This document shows, in pieces, positions 1 to 12,600 of a stretch of DNA of 64,000 nt. The notes beneath the pieces were generated by a model. The model saw only the letters and a list, made by a program, of their open reading frames with translations. It ran no database searches and was not told the DNA's origin. The translations under genes and the position numbers were made by a program. The stretch covers positions 62,001-126,000 of the forward strand of contig JAXRKN010000038.1 of the NCBI GenBank assembly GCA_038502055.1, in the 5' to 3' direction. How positions within the stretch are numbered: position 1 is the first letter of the stretch; each line of letters begins with the position of its first letter. The stretch comes from Tanytarsus gracilentus. Its lineage: Eukaryota > Arthropoda > Insecta > Diptera > Chironomidae.

Positions 1-1
1 A

Positions 2-830
2 CTGTTCGGCTGCTGTGGATCGTTCTTTGAGTCACGATGCTGTCTGATAATTGTATGTCGCTTTGAGGTTAATTAGAAACTCGCTTTTTATCTCATTCTC
101 GCAATTCTATTTCAGTATTTTTCACTCATAATTGTTCTATTTTTGAGTGAATTCATCGTTGGCGCTCTAGTCTTTGTTTTCCGCTCTGGAATTTCTCGCG
201 CAGTTACGATGGACATCAAAGATGGCATTGTGAAACACTACAATTCATCGGATCGAGGCGGTATGATTTCACCCTCAGTCTCTCAAATTTGGGATCGTGT
301 TCAGATGGAGCTTCAGTGTTGCGGTGTCAATTCATATGAAGATTGGTATCACATTGACCACTGGCCGAGAGAGAAATGGGTACCGAAATCATGCTGTCGA
401 ACACGCCACACAATGTCAGTTTCAGAGCTTTACGAAGGTTCCGGTGGATATGAAGAGGATGATTGTCGGAAGTATGCTTTTTTCCCATCCCTTAATTGAT
501 ATTCTGAGCGAGTAAAAATGACTTTCTTTGTAGAAAACAAAAACCAGATCTTTTTTGGAGTCAAGGCTGCGCAAAAGCACTTCAAATGCGACTCATACAA
601 AATTTACACGTTATTGGCATTGTAGCGATTGTCATTGCATTCTTCCAGGTAATTTCACAAACGTAGTTTGAAATTTTAGTGTAGCATAAATTTCATTGCA
701 GCTTTTTGGACTCATCATTAGCATGCTGCTATTTTGTACCATCAAGCACAAGAAAAAATCTGACACGTACAAGTCGTATTCACCAACAATGGACTCATCA
801 GGACAACGACAATCGTATCTCGATGATTAG
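2..830 (+). CDS. Tetraspanin, C-terminal part (gene starts left of the window)
   Basis: Four exons join in frame: 2-52, 116-471, 534-648 and 702-830 (stop TAG), all with GT-AG introns. The first visible exon holds the FGCCG...ES motif between transmembrane segments 2 and 3. Exon 2 begins with a hydrophobic segment (TM3), followed by the large extracellular loop with its CCG motif, PKSCC, a later Cys in DDCR, and the GC of WSQGC in exon 3, giving six loop cysteines. TM4 spans the exon 3/4 junction (VIGIVAIVIAFFQ-LFGLIISMLLFC), and a short charged cytoplasmic tail ends in SYLDD. This layout is diagnostic of the tetraspanin family, which organises membrane microdomains with partner proteins at the plasma membrane and in endosomes. 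The tail YKSYSP is reminiscent of insect Tsp74F-type members, but that is only an impression. TM1, TM2 and the start codon are outside the window. An AATAAA lies at 1189-1194. Confidence 0.93.
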
Positions 831-2156
831 TGTCATTAAATTGACAAGCTTTTTTTTGCGTGTGCCCAAAGATTTCCAATTTAACGATCATCATCATCAT
901 CACACTTTTTATTATGTAATATGATTTTTATTTTACTTCTTCGAATGCATCATAAAAAAAGAGAAAGAAAATTGTGCCAATGAAAATTAATTAAAAGATG
1001 CATGAGCTCTCGAAATTGCGTGCATTTATGAAAAATTATTTTTAGTAGTTAAGTGAAAATTATATGCAAAATGTGCAGACGACTTCCGTATAGAAAAAAA
1101 ATTGCTAATTTTTGATCATCACTTGCGCTCCACATGCATGCGAGGCAAGCAAAATAATGGAAAATTATTGCAAAACATTCCTATTTTTAATAAACAAAAT
1201 CTGATTTTATTTCTAAAGAATTTGATTTTAAGATGAAAACTACAAAATTAATTTTGTCCGTAAATATTGATAGAAAACTATTTTATTGTTATAAAAATTG
1301 ATTTTTGTGACCAATAAAAATATTAAATCGAGAAATAAATTGAAAATATGAATTTTTAACAAAAAATTATGCTGAATCATTAATGAGATTCGTGCCAAAA
1401 TTTTACGCTCAATTTACCTCGTGTAGGTGCTCGAGTTCGTCTAATTTAGCATTTTATGCGAACAGCATAATTAGATTATTATGACCGAAAGCTGAAACTA
1501 TCTGCTAGATAAACTCGACAACATAAAATTTTCAACCTAAATTAATTTATTTACACATCAATTAAGATAGCATATGATATGTGACAGATAACATTAAATT
1601 TACAAGTTTCCATCTTCATTACAGTGCTGTACATGTTTATCCACTCATGGTGAGTTGAGAATAAAAATGAAATGGTTTTAATTTAATTTAGTTTTTTAAG
1701 AATTTTACCAAAAAAATTGATGAATTTTTTAAAATTTAACGAATTGTAATTTTCAAGTTTTTTGAGATTTAACCTTCTGTGAATTTTACAACCCTGCTTT
1801 GAAACTTTTTGGCATTCTACTGAGAATTTTTCATTCCATTTATTTTTTAACCTCCACAAATTTTCTGAGTACTTTCATCTAGAATAATAATGGTTTGACC
1901 CTCTCTCACACTCTCGACACACTTGAGTGAACTTTAAATACAATTAACCTTGTGCCACAGTGCTCACGCGTCATTTCATTAAATACACCGAGAATTAAGA
2001 TTATTTACGAATTAGATTTCTACTGCAATCCAACAACTTTTCCTCCGATCGCATTTAAACCTCTGTTGAGTGAGGTCGTTAGGGATGTGAAAATATTTCC
2101 AGGCGCCTACAAATGGGTGGAAGAATAAAATTAAAAAGCGATAATCGTTAAAGAAC
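831..2156. other. Intergenic and 3' UTR sequence between convergent genes
   Basis: AT-rich DNA between the tetraspanin stop (+ strand) and the stop of the secreted-protein gene (- strand). It should hold the 3' UTRs of both. No coding exon, RNA gene or clear repeat is recognised. Confidence 0.5.
1189..1194 (+). terminator. Candidate poly(A) signal of the tetraspanin gene
   Basis: An AATAAA hexamer lies about 360 bp after the tetraspanin stop codon. The DNA between is AT-rich and shows no reading frame. Several AT-rich near-matches occur nearby, so the exact cleavage site is uncertain. Confidence 0.35.
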
Positions 2157-2790
2157 TCATACATCAACTATTTTGTTCACCAAATCGGACACGACAGACA
2201 TCACGCCAACAACGAGATTACTCAAAGGCTTCAAATTATCACCGGTGTTTCCATAAATTTCCGATTCCGATTTGATCGAGTCGACAACTGCTTTAGGCTA
2301 CGAGTTGAGTTATGAAATTTTTTGTTGAATAAAAAATAAGCGAAGCAATAAAAACAACAAGTGCGGACATTTAAAATTAAAATTAAATAAATTATTAAAG
2401 ATTGCATTAAAAAATTAAAATGGTCGCACTTGAATTGTGAAACACAAAAAAACGTACTTGAAAGACATTTGACGTCTTCTGATGCAATCCATCATAGACG
2501 GAAAAAATTTTCGATCCATATCCTTCGCCTTCTTCTCTTACATTGTCAATGTGGTTGGGATTGTCAAACGGAATTAAATCTGGTGCCTGCAGAAAAAGTT
2601 TTTAAAAGCTCTTTAAAAAGTTTGCACTCGAGGAATTTCGCAACAATAAAAAAAAGCTAACATCACTGTGATAGTAATTAAGGTCAGTTTGCTTCACAGC
2701 CACTGCAACATCACTAAGACTTTGCGGAAATCCATTTGCCAATGTGGCCACCGCCGAGAATGTCAGGAAGATTAATTTGAAATGATTCAT
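2157..2790 (-). CDS. Small secreted protein of unknown function, 132 residues
   Basis: Three exons on the minus strand, all in phase 0: 2790-2662, 2586-2458 and 2297-2157 (stop TGA). The junctions are D|gttagc, ctgcag|A, Q|gtacgt and cgtag|P. The chosen Met at 2790 starts a clear signal peptide (MNHFKLIFLTFSAVATLANG). A Met ten codons upstream is in frame but would put charged residues before the signal. The mature part is about 112 residues, polar and acidic, with no cysteines, and ends in an amphipathic stretch (NLVVGVMSVVSDLVNKIVDV). No catalytic or binding motif is visible and I do not recognise the family. The exons are 129, 129 and 141 nt; consistent phases and the signal peptide argue for a real gene. 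The first donor, GTTAGC, is weak. The protein is probably exported; its role is unknown. Confidence 0.7.
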
Positions 2791-5700
2791 TGCCACTTGA
2801 ACCTTCCGAGTACACTGCACAAACTTTAAACGAATGTTTTTTTTCCTTCAGTTGCACCTGCGTTCGTTACGAGATGGCTCAGCACACTGACCAAGTAACA
2901 CACGAAAGTCTGCAATGGTAATCGAAGTGAAACATACATTCAACATGAAGACCATGTGCTTATACAGTTGTATATTTATATTCATGATGTAATTTTACTC
3001 GTTGACTTTCACTCTCTTATGACTGCGTCTCAAACAATTATAAAATAAATTTTATTATGCGTGAGTAATGTCATAAACACCTGCAGAAATTCACCATCAA
3101 AAGTTGATTTATGGAGATTGAGAAAAAGTTAATTTGGCGATAATTTATTTGCAAAAGTCGTGACACAATTAATAAATTTCGCCCACCATAATTTATTTCC
3201 ACGCGCCTTTAGATATATGCAACCGGAAAAACCGCGAGAAAATTTAAATTTTTTACACATCTTTTGAAAATGTTTTCTAGGAAAATCGAGCAAAAAGTTC
3301 TCATGACATAAGTCGAAAATTGAATAAATCATCGCATTATTCGTGAAGAGCATTAACAGCCTATGAGGAAAAAAGTTCGAGTATCATGTGAGAATAATAA
3401 AAATATCCTTTCACCCATAGACGTTCACTCAAATGTCATGCTCACTTTCAATCAACATTAATTCAATTTTCCTCACTCTCTCTCACTCAGAATGAGAAAG
3501 GAAATAAAAAAAAGTTGGAAATCAGAAGCCGTTAAGAAGTCGGCATGAGTATAGACGACTTGTGTGGTGTCAATTTTCGAATGACACTCACAATTTACTT
3601 GAGAAGCCGAGTTGAAAGATTCAATTTACGGGAAAAGAGTGAGATTAAATGTCCTATAGACATGTGACATGCCATGAAGTTTATTTCCACCACCCATCGA
3701 ATTTCCTCTCTCACGCCACTCGAGCGGACGAAAAATATTTTTAGAGACACGTAAAATCAACGTAAACGTGAGTTTCGCAACGTAAAGTTGGAAAATTATT
3801 TCGGCGTGCCATAAAGAACTTTTTCCTCTCAGCCTTCTTACAAAAACTGACATTTTTATAATTTTACGATTCATTATGTACAACTTTTTTATGTACTGTG
3901 CAATCTGTATGTGGAGCGCTATACGTGATATTCGAATGGCATAATTCCAATTTTCCAATTTTAGATTTTTTCGTGCTCTTCCTCTCGCTCGTCTCTCGTG
4001 TACATTGTTTTACAAGCATTATTGATTGAGCACCCCCAGTAGAGTTCAAAGGCATTAAATGCCAAAATGGAAACTCATGTTCTTACTTTATTGTTCATGC
4101 TTGTTCATTTCCTTCTCTTTCCTGTAGATTTCTGATTTATTCTTCATTGATATTCTTTCGCTTGCTCAAGCTAGCGAGCAGTGCAATATATTTATTGCAT
4201 TTTCTCTAAATTCATTCATGTAATAAGTTCAGATAGAGGGCAAGTAGTGCAGATGGGAAAAAAGTTAAAAAGGTGAATCGTTTTTCTTTCTCAGAGAAAC
4301 TATTTCCACTTAAAATCTCTCTCACTCGATATGTAAATTAATCAAATGTGACTAAGTGATAAATTTTCATTCGTTGCTGAGTTAAAGTGGAATTTAAACT
4401 TTTCATTGCATTAAATTATTTTGAATCAACTTTATAAAATTTTGAAATCTAAATGTTGAAAATTTTTTCTGGACACTCCAAGTCCTTTTCGACTTCGACA
4501 TTACAAACACAGAAGAAAAATTGCGAGTCAATCCACCTGAAGTCGCTCGAGCGTTCGTGTTGTAAGCAATTGAGAGAGTGGAGGGAATGTCGAAGAAGAA
4601 AACATTCATTATGTTGAACAAGACCTTTTCATTCATGCACAAATTTCGTCAACAATTTTTCAATTCATTTCAAACCTTCTTATATTCGATTCAGGAATGA
4701 TTTGGGAGGGTTCTCACTCCCTCTTCAGTTTGCTCGATTTAAGTTGAGTGAAGAATTTTCTGAATTTTTTGCTTATTTACTTGAGTTGTTCGTGCCAAAG
4801 TCTCGTGTACTTGATATTTCATCACGAGCAATTGTATGTGAGCTTTTATGTGCAATTTCAAATATTCGAAGAAAATTCATTTTCAATTTCAATTTAAGAG
4901 CGAAATTACGGCAATAATTTATGAATTCGAAGAAGCTTAAAAATTTTTTTTGAATGTAAAAAATGTTAAAAAATTTAACGATTTTTTAAACGAAAAAAAA
5001 ATTGAAAAATGGAAATTAAAACAATTCAAAAGTGTCTCTTTAAAAAGTTTAACTGCATTTCTTTTCAATTTTTAAATCTCTCATCAAAATACAAAAACTT
5101 TTTTCGATTTTCATGCAAAAATAAAGAAATCAAAAAAAAAATCTCATTGAATAAAATCTTTTCAACTTTTTCGCTGTGCTTGTAAAATGCAATCAAATAA
5201 GAAATCAGTCTCAAATTCAATAAACTTTTTTCATCGCAAAATTAACAATGAAAATTCACCGCATAAAATTTTCTTGAAAGCTGATTAATTGAGTTGAAAT
5301 AAAAAGAACCACACATACAGCACAAAAAAAACTTTTAATGAAGCTTTCGAGTTGTCGAATTTAGCAAATGCAGAAAAGATTATAGAGAGAAGCAATTACG
5401 TTAGACGCCTTCGACTTATGCTCGCAATTTGAATAGAAGACAAATTTGATTTCATGAATCAATTATGAAGAAAGCACTTTAACCGGCATTGAAAAACTTC
5501 TGCGACGTGTAGATGCACTTGAATAAGTGCCGTGATGGAATTTTTATTTTCCTCAATCAAAATGTATGCATGAAAATTCCTTCCGTGAGTGTGTGAATGT
5601 GGAGAAGCATCAGAATTCAATTTCACCCCTTTCACTTCCTCTTCTTCGCTCGTCGAAATCAATCTCATGGTTTTCGTTTGAAATACAAAATGTAAATTTT

Positions 5701-8060
5701 GCCAACCGCACACCGTCTCTCAAGAATCTCGTCTATGAAAACCGAAAAAACCATATGTGAAACTCTTCTCGAGTATATGTATAGTCGTGTACAATGTTGA
5801 GACAACGACGGTGCATGGCAATTTGTAATTAATGGAGAAAAATCCTTCCTTGTGGCAAGAAGAAGTGGGCAATAAATTAAATGCACACTTACATGTGGTT
5901 CACTTGAGCGAAACTACGCTTTTCGTTTGATTTCCCTAGGGATGAGCATTTGAGAGGTGGACATTGAGAGTTTAAAAATTCATGAAGTAAAATTGAGCAA
6001 AAAAATTTAATTTTTAATCCGTTTAGTAACGGAATCTTCCTGGAAATGAATAATTTTGGAATTAATCCTTAAATTTAAAAGAAAAGAGTCCAAACCTTGA
6101 CTCACATGTGTTGTTGTATATAAAGTGCTTTAGCTTGTGGTTTAGCGAGCAAACTTGAAAAAAAGAAGGTAAAAAGAAAATTGGAGGCGACGTTTAATCG
6201 GAAAATTTATGTTGTGAAATCATGAAAAGCGCTGCAATCAAGAAAATCTCTCACTGCACATGAGAGTAAATGCACTTAAAGTTGTGAAAGAAAAATATTC
6301 GTTTCTGATTTGAAACGGAAGCGAGTAAGGAAACTTTTTGTTCGCTCTCGATTGAAGTGAGTGAAGGTGGGGTAGGAATTAAATGCAGTGTGCTGTAAAT
6401 TTTAGAGCAATGAAAAACGCCTTCAATTAAAAACATTTCCCTTCATTACGGTAATTCATGAGTATTCAGTGAAAAATCATGTGCTTATTCAGCATCTAGA
6501 AATTCCCGCATTTACTTCCTTTCACTATATTACATGCCACACCACGCCGTATTGAAATGAAATCCTCGCAAAATTTGATTAAAAAGGAGGAGATGAAAAA
6601 AATTTCCATTACTTCGTGCATTTTTTTTATTTGTGCGTCACAATTGGCATAAATTTTTTTTACGAGTGTCGTATAAGAAAAGTCAACCTCAGGAGGGGAA
6701 GTTTGAAAATAAGAACTCGAGGAATGAAGCAATATAATTAGATTAAAGTTGAATATTGAATTATTCCCTAGCTACTTTTATTCTATAGAAAGAAATCATC
6801 CCTCGGTGTGTGCACTATGCTGTGTATACACAGAAGTCACAATATTATTCAGCCATAATCTCCATTGATTTGATTGATCTGATTTTCCTCCTTGTTTTTG
6901 TTATCGATGCATATTGAGGTGAGGTTAAGATTGATTAAGAAGTTATGTCACTTTTAATTAGAATTTAATATTGAATTTTTTTTGGAACCAAATAGAATTT
7001 GAAACGCATAAATTTAATTTCAAAATCACTGAATTGTCAACGCATTTAAAAATATCACTGTCAAACGCACCCCGTCTTAATCCACTCATGCATAGTTGAT
7101 CCATTTAAAGGAGAAAACCAAGAGAGAATAAATAAAAATGAAGAAAATATCGGAAGAGTGTCTCACATATGTTGCTAATTTCTTGTGAATGATTCACCCA
7201 CGCAGAGATGGAGAGGAAAAAATTTAATTTAATTTGAATGAACAGCTGGAAAAGGGATTTTCGCCTTTGCTCAAAAGATGAGTAAGAAATAAAATCTAGA
7301 GCTAGGGTGAGGGAGAAAGAGAAAGTTTATTTTTTATGATGACATTTTTGTATTCCCGCAGCAATTTTTTTAACTTGCGGTGAGTTGGAAAAAGTCCAAT
7401 CATTATGATGATGATTGTTGAGATTTATTTATAAAATAAATAATTAAATCACAATGAGCGAGTTCGTGTTGGTAGAACAATTCCTCATGGCAGCTATCAA
7501 AACACGAAACATGAATTTTATTTTTGGGCGCAGGAAGTGGGCGACGAGAGAGGATAAGAAGAAGAAATAATGGCCCAGAAGTTGTTTTAGTTTTAATTAC
7601 CAAATGGTTTTAATACTTTCGCGTGTTATTAATCATTTTAATCTATTGCGGCTTGCCTTCGTAATTTCGCATGAACAACTCACCCCACGTTCTAAATTAT
7701 TATTTGCTATTTTCGACAGCAGCGCTCTCTCATCGAGTTAAAAACTTTCAGCCTCCAGCTCGAACCGCAAAATCCACAATTTGTAATTAATTGTTTAATA
7801 TTTGTTACTCTTTAACGAGGCGCACATTCAATTTAACTCGCATTCAATCTTTCTCTCACCCTGAAAATTTCACTTCCACTTAACGCCCCAAGGTTTCTCT
7901 GTTTTCTATCAAGAAATGCCATTACAACAACATCCAATACGTCTTCGAGAACGAGCAGCAGCAGCAACTCTCCAGCAGCACATATACACATTCCGTTTTT
8001 CTCACTACACACATTGGGACGATTAGAAAACGAAAACCGCCACAATTCAGGATCTGTGAG
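2791..8060. other. Gene-free AT-rich region
   Basis: Contains the promoter and 5' leader of the small secreted-protein gene near its left end. The rest shows only short open frames without family similarity, signal peptides or consistent splice joins. A 14-bp perfect palindrome sits at 6820-6833. I see no RNA gene or mobile element. Confidence 0.5.
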
Positions 8061-8084
8061 GATTATAGGTCACGCAAAGTGTGG

Positions 8085-8340
8085 TTTTTTATAGAATTTA
8101 TGGAATTTTTATGGAGAAATTCATAGAAAAATTTGATTTCTTGGAAAAATCCGCGAAATTTAAAGTACACGGAACAATCCACAGAAAAAATCCAAGGATT
8201 TGCATGGAATTTAAAATCTGAGGAATTTTCCATAGAAAAAAATCCTTGAATTTCGCGGAATTTCAAAGTACACGGGAAAATCCACGGACAAAAATTAAGG
8301 ATTTGCATGGAATTTAAAATCTGAGGAATTTTTTATAGTT
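8085..8340. repeat. Tandem duplication with a 103-bp unit
   Basis: A unit containing GGATTTGCATGG followed by AATTTAAAATCTGAGG starts near 8196 and again at 8299, exactly 103 bp apart. The flanking bases (AAAGTACACGG, ATCCACRGA, GGAATTT) also repeat with scattered changes. A degenerate third copy lies to the left, near 8085-8150. No coding potential is supported. The repeat abuts the hairpin-rich element to its right. Confidence 0.75.
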
Positions 8341-8425
8341 TTTGTATGTAAAAATAGGAATAATCACTAAGTTCATATAGTAAATGATTTGGGACATTTA
8401 ATTGTTAGGAAAAATTAAAATTATC

Positions 8426-8765
8426 CCTAAATAAAACTTTTTGTAAAAGGGAAATGTTTGGGAAAATTGTTTTGAGGAGTATAGCAAGTGATTTATTACT
8501 AAGTATTTTGATTTTTGAATAATATGATCACTTTGGAGGGGCGTCCAGGCGCCCCCAAACCCCTCCTGTGTTAATCGCGTCCGGCCCCAAGGGGCCCCCG
8601 GAACGCTCATACAGTTCACTCCCTCACTAACCTAACGATCGCGCTTCGCTTATCGTTAGGATAGCTCAGTCGGATGGTTATTAAGCTATAACAGTGCCGG
8701 AAAGATAAGAGTATGATAAACTTTTTTAATTTGATCTTTAACTTTTACAAAAAGTTTTATTTAGG
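8426..8765. mobile_element. Inverted-repeat element with GC-rich hairpin core, probably a non-autonomous transposon relic
   Basis: A perfect 24-bp inverted repeat (CCTAAATAAAACTTTTTGTA plus AAAG) occupies 8426-8449 and, on the other strand, 8742-8765. Weaker matching extends outward to about 38 bp. The arms enclose roughly 290 bp whose middle (8535-8665) is strikingly GC-rich for this window and built of hairpins: a GGGGCG/CGCCCC arm pair, GGCCCC-AA-GGGGCC, and CCTAACGAT...ATCGTTAGG at 8631-8660. No reading frame is supported. Foldback element or MITE is the likeliest class; target-site duplications are not obvious, so the true ends are uncertain. Confidence 0.6.
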
Positions 8766-9620
8766 ATTAGTTTTATTTTATGTATTAGTACAACATAAAA
8801 CTGTTTCTTCGTGGTTATTTTTTCCATTCCGCGCAGTTGGTCCTTATCCAGAACCTTGTTTTGATTTATTTTTTCATTGGGTTTTTTTTTTTCGGAATTC
8901 GGCCTTGTGGGGTTTCTTGTTTTTTGGTGGTCCTCTTGGTGCATCAAATTTTTTCTTGTTCAGTCACATTCTTTTTGGCCCAAAGTCGACCCCCTTAGCT
9001 CGGAAAAATCATGTTTTTTATTGAATTAATTGAGTTTTGACAACTATCACTGAATTTTGTGTTTATTGAGAAATGGTATTTTTTTTCTTCAATTCTATTG
9101 CAGAGCCTACAACTCAAAATATGTTAGGCTATAACTGCCTAAGTCTGGGAACTAAGGAACCTAAATGGATTTTATAAAGAAAGAAAAAGGTAAGAATGGG
9201 GGCTTCGCCTTTTGCCTAAAAGTTGGTTGGGCCATTTCCGTTTGAGAGTTTATTAAAATTATATGTCTAAAGGAGCTTTGATTTTGCCATAATATTAGGT
9301 ATTTTAGGGCTTGGGTAAAAAAGTTTGTGTTGTTTTTTAAACAGTAAAGACCAAATTGGTTGCTAGCATAAAAAACATTAAATGAGTGTTCTATATTACA
9401 CACTTTATTTCTGTTTGGCAGGGGGTTAAGGCCTGTTCCAAGGTCTGTATATAAAAAATTTTAGATGGTGTTAGGGGCATTCCTACCTTGCCCAACCCGT
9501 TTTACTATTTTGGCGGATCTCGTTTTCAAATCGTCCCAATGTGCTACAAGGCGATTAATGGGATAATGCTAAATGGGCCTAAGAAAAAAAAAGGTCGAGA
9601 AGATTTTTTTCCAACAGCAA
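8766..9620. other. Anomalous T/G-rich stretch, possibly remnant of the adjacent mobile element
   Basis: This stretch reads differently from its surroundings: long T runs interspersed with GG-rich words (TTGGTGGTCC, GGGGGTTAAGGCC) and few of the A-rich words typical of the window. Open frames of 60-100 codons occur on both strands, but none shows a recognisable domain. It directly follows the inverted-repeat element, so it may belong to the same insertion or to a nested older one. Confidence 0.3.
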
Positions 9621-12600
9621 AGCACAAAAATATTTTATTTTTATATTTTTTATCGGAAGTAAAAACGATCCATAAAATAGTTTTTCTCGAAGCCATAAAT
9701 TTTGTGTTTTTCGTCCTCTTTCGACCTCACACCCTCCAACTCCAACCTCATGTCACCCACGAATATATGGCAGAGAAAAAAAACTGAATCATTGGACGAT
9801 GTAATAAATGTTTATATCGGAGTTAATAAATTTCAACAGATCATGAATCCTTCCGTTTCCGTACCTTTCTCCTATGTATATTTTCAGCATTTTGCTTCTG
9901 TCTCCCCCCATAAACATTCACACACTCTCTTTCTTCCAATGCCCGTGAGCTGTTTGTTTGCAAAATTTATATTTTTAACAGCTTTCGATTATAATCCGTG
10001 TGCAATTCAGAGAGAGTTTATGTTTGTGTATACTTTTTGAAATTTATGTGAAGTTGTGCGATGAGGGGAAGAAAATAAGAATTTCAGAAGTTTTTTTCTG
10101 AGTGAATTTAATGAGGAAAGAAATTTATTTATCTTCGAGTTTATTTCGAGCTTGCTGATGAATGTCTTGAGAGGTGAATCGTGAATGAAATTTCATAATG
10201 AAGTGCTGTTAAACATCTTAATTGATTAGCTCTGCTTTCAATTGAATTTTATTTGTTAATTAATTTCACATGAAAAACGTAAGAAAGAAGTTTAAATAGA
10301 ATTGCTTGCTTAATATTTTGTAATCTAAATTATGTTGCAAAAACTACACTGAAAACCGTTAGTCGAAAATTTGAATATTAAGGTGTCTGTTAAATTAAAA
10401 CAAATCCTGCGTGAGACATGAAAACCGTTGGGGCCGTAAATTTAAATAAGAGTATACTTTTTGTATACAATTGTCTATTGAAAGTACGTTGGAGCCGAGA
10501 TTTAAATTTTATTTGTATATTTTAAATTCAATTTGTCCGTTTTTAATTTTACGTTCTTAACTGAGACAACTCAAATTTTATTAAAGATTTATTCTTTAGC
10601 TAAATTTATCTTGTTTGCAATTTTTACATGAAATATTTTTCTTCTTCCTGTTTACTCCGAAAAATACAAACATTCTACTCGTATGTCTGGATGGTAAAAG
10701 ACAAAAAGTGACACTTTCCACATGGAAGACATTTTCATGATTTATCATCAGTGTACATCGAATGCTTACATTGTCTCACTCTATCTTAAATCATTTTCTC
10801 CTTCCCATCACAACCACTAGTCAACATAGAGTCAATGCCTACCATCAAAAAACAGATAAAGGATGCCCACAAAAGTCAATAAGATGCACTTTGTGGAACA
10901 ACTAAAATCCATTGTCAAGTTCCTCAATTCATCTTGTTTTAAAGCTGAATAAATTTTAGAAGGGCTTAACGCACCCTGCACACACAAACACACACACATT
11001 CGAGAGAGAATTTACAATGAAATTGCTATGATTATACACTCGAGGTTAGGTGATGTGGAAAGGAGAGTTGAAATTGTTCGTCGAAGCAATAAATGCCAAA
11101 AACTTACATTCAGCCAACGAAATTGTAGCAATTCGAAATCTCATAATTGATATATTTTTCTCTCTTTAATTTAAGACTGAGTGTTAATGTCACAGGGCTC
11201 TTGTGAATGGCTTTTAAACTCCCATGCTAGAGCTGAGCTTTAATTTATTGCCATTTGGAAGCGTTTTAATGGCCCATGGAGAAAAGTTCTTAAATATATA
11301 CTTTTTTTCGCAAGAGTTGTGCCAGAAGTTGAATAAAAAATTATTTGAGGGTCCTTCGACATTAAAATTAGAATAGAAAGCTTTCGCTTTTTCGCCTTCA
11401 GCACCTCGCTTACTCTTTTCCTTTTCCCTTCCTTCATACAACAACACGCTGTATGGCATACAAAAAAGACATTAAAAAACTTGATTTATGGGCAAATTCG
11501 AAATAAAATATGTTGCTTTTGCTAACCCAATTTTTATCACAACTTGTGCACTAAACTTTATTTTTATGCTTCCCTTCTTCTTTCGCTGCTGTTTTTTTCT
11601 CCCTAAATTTTCCATTTCAATCGGATTTTTATAAGGTTTCGCTTGTGTGTGTTGGCTTTGGTGTGGAAAGTCACAGATTGTGAAGAGAATTTAAACACCC
11701 GGTGAGCGATGAAAGAGAAAAGTTTTACATTATTTTGAAATTTAGTATCGATTTTTTTGTAGCTTTATTTCGATCGGTAGAAATTTAATAAAAAATGATT
11801 TAAATGTTTTCAGAATGCAAAGAAAATCCAGGAATTTATTTTGTTTGAAATTCAAATTTTTTTAGCTTAAAACTTCAGAGAAAGATTAAGAAATTTAATT
11901 AAATAAAAAGCTCCCAATTGGCTCGTCGGGACCAACAGAAATGTCTCAATCATTTGTTCATTTTTCATTTGAGGAACTTTAGCTTTTGCAAATGATTTGA
12001 TGGGCTTCAATGGATTTGGCATGTTGCAATCGAGCCGAAAAACCGGAATGGAAGGTTCATCATGATACATGTAAACGATTTTCATTGTGTCATTCTGTAA
12101 AGTAATCAAAAACTTTTGCCTTTCTCCTCATCACCATCATCTTCTCTCTCTCTGGTCTATTCGAAAAACTGTTCTGGTCTCTACTGTGATTTATTGATGA
12201 AAACTTTTACGGGGTAAGCAAACACACACTGTGAGCTCGAGAGAAGGAAGAAAAGCGGGATGGACAAGGGTTTGATTTATGGTCGATTGTTATCTTTTTC
12301 CGGACGTGGGACGTAAAGTTTTGTGGCTTTTTTACATCAGTACTAAGTAAAATTCTATGCAAAGTTTATGCATCAAATTTGCCATCCTCACACACTCATC
12401 GATTACTCGACATTGAAAATTCCTTTGAGTCCTTACACAAAATTGATTGCAAAACAATTTCAGCTTTAAAGAATTTCGAAATCAATGAAATTGCCATCAT
12501 TTGTTAAACTGAGAAATTGCATAAAATCGGAATTACTGGAGAATGTGCACCTGCATGATAGTCAATCAACGAGAAAAAAAATTCATTTAAAGCTGCACGA

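Noticed and set aside
6820..6833. Perfect 14-bp palindrome CTGTGTATACACAG
   Set aside because: One palindrome of this length in 64 kb is not surprising, and nothing around it suggests an operator or element end.
8655..8700. Possible tRNA gene after the hairpin (TAGCTCAGTCGG)
   Set aside because: Only an A-box-like word; no anticodon arm, T arm or B-box can be drawn.
9488..9787. Frame containing a run of lysines that looks like a nuclear localisation signal (PKKKK)
   Set aside because: A lone lysine run encoded by poly-A; the rest of the frame has no recognisable domain.
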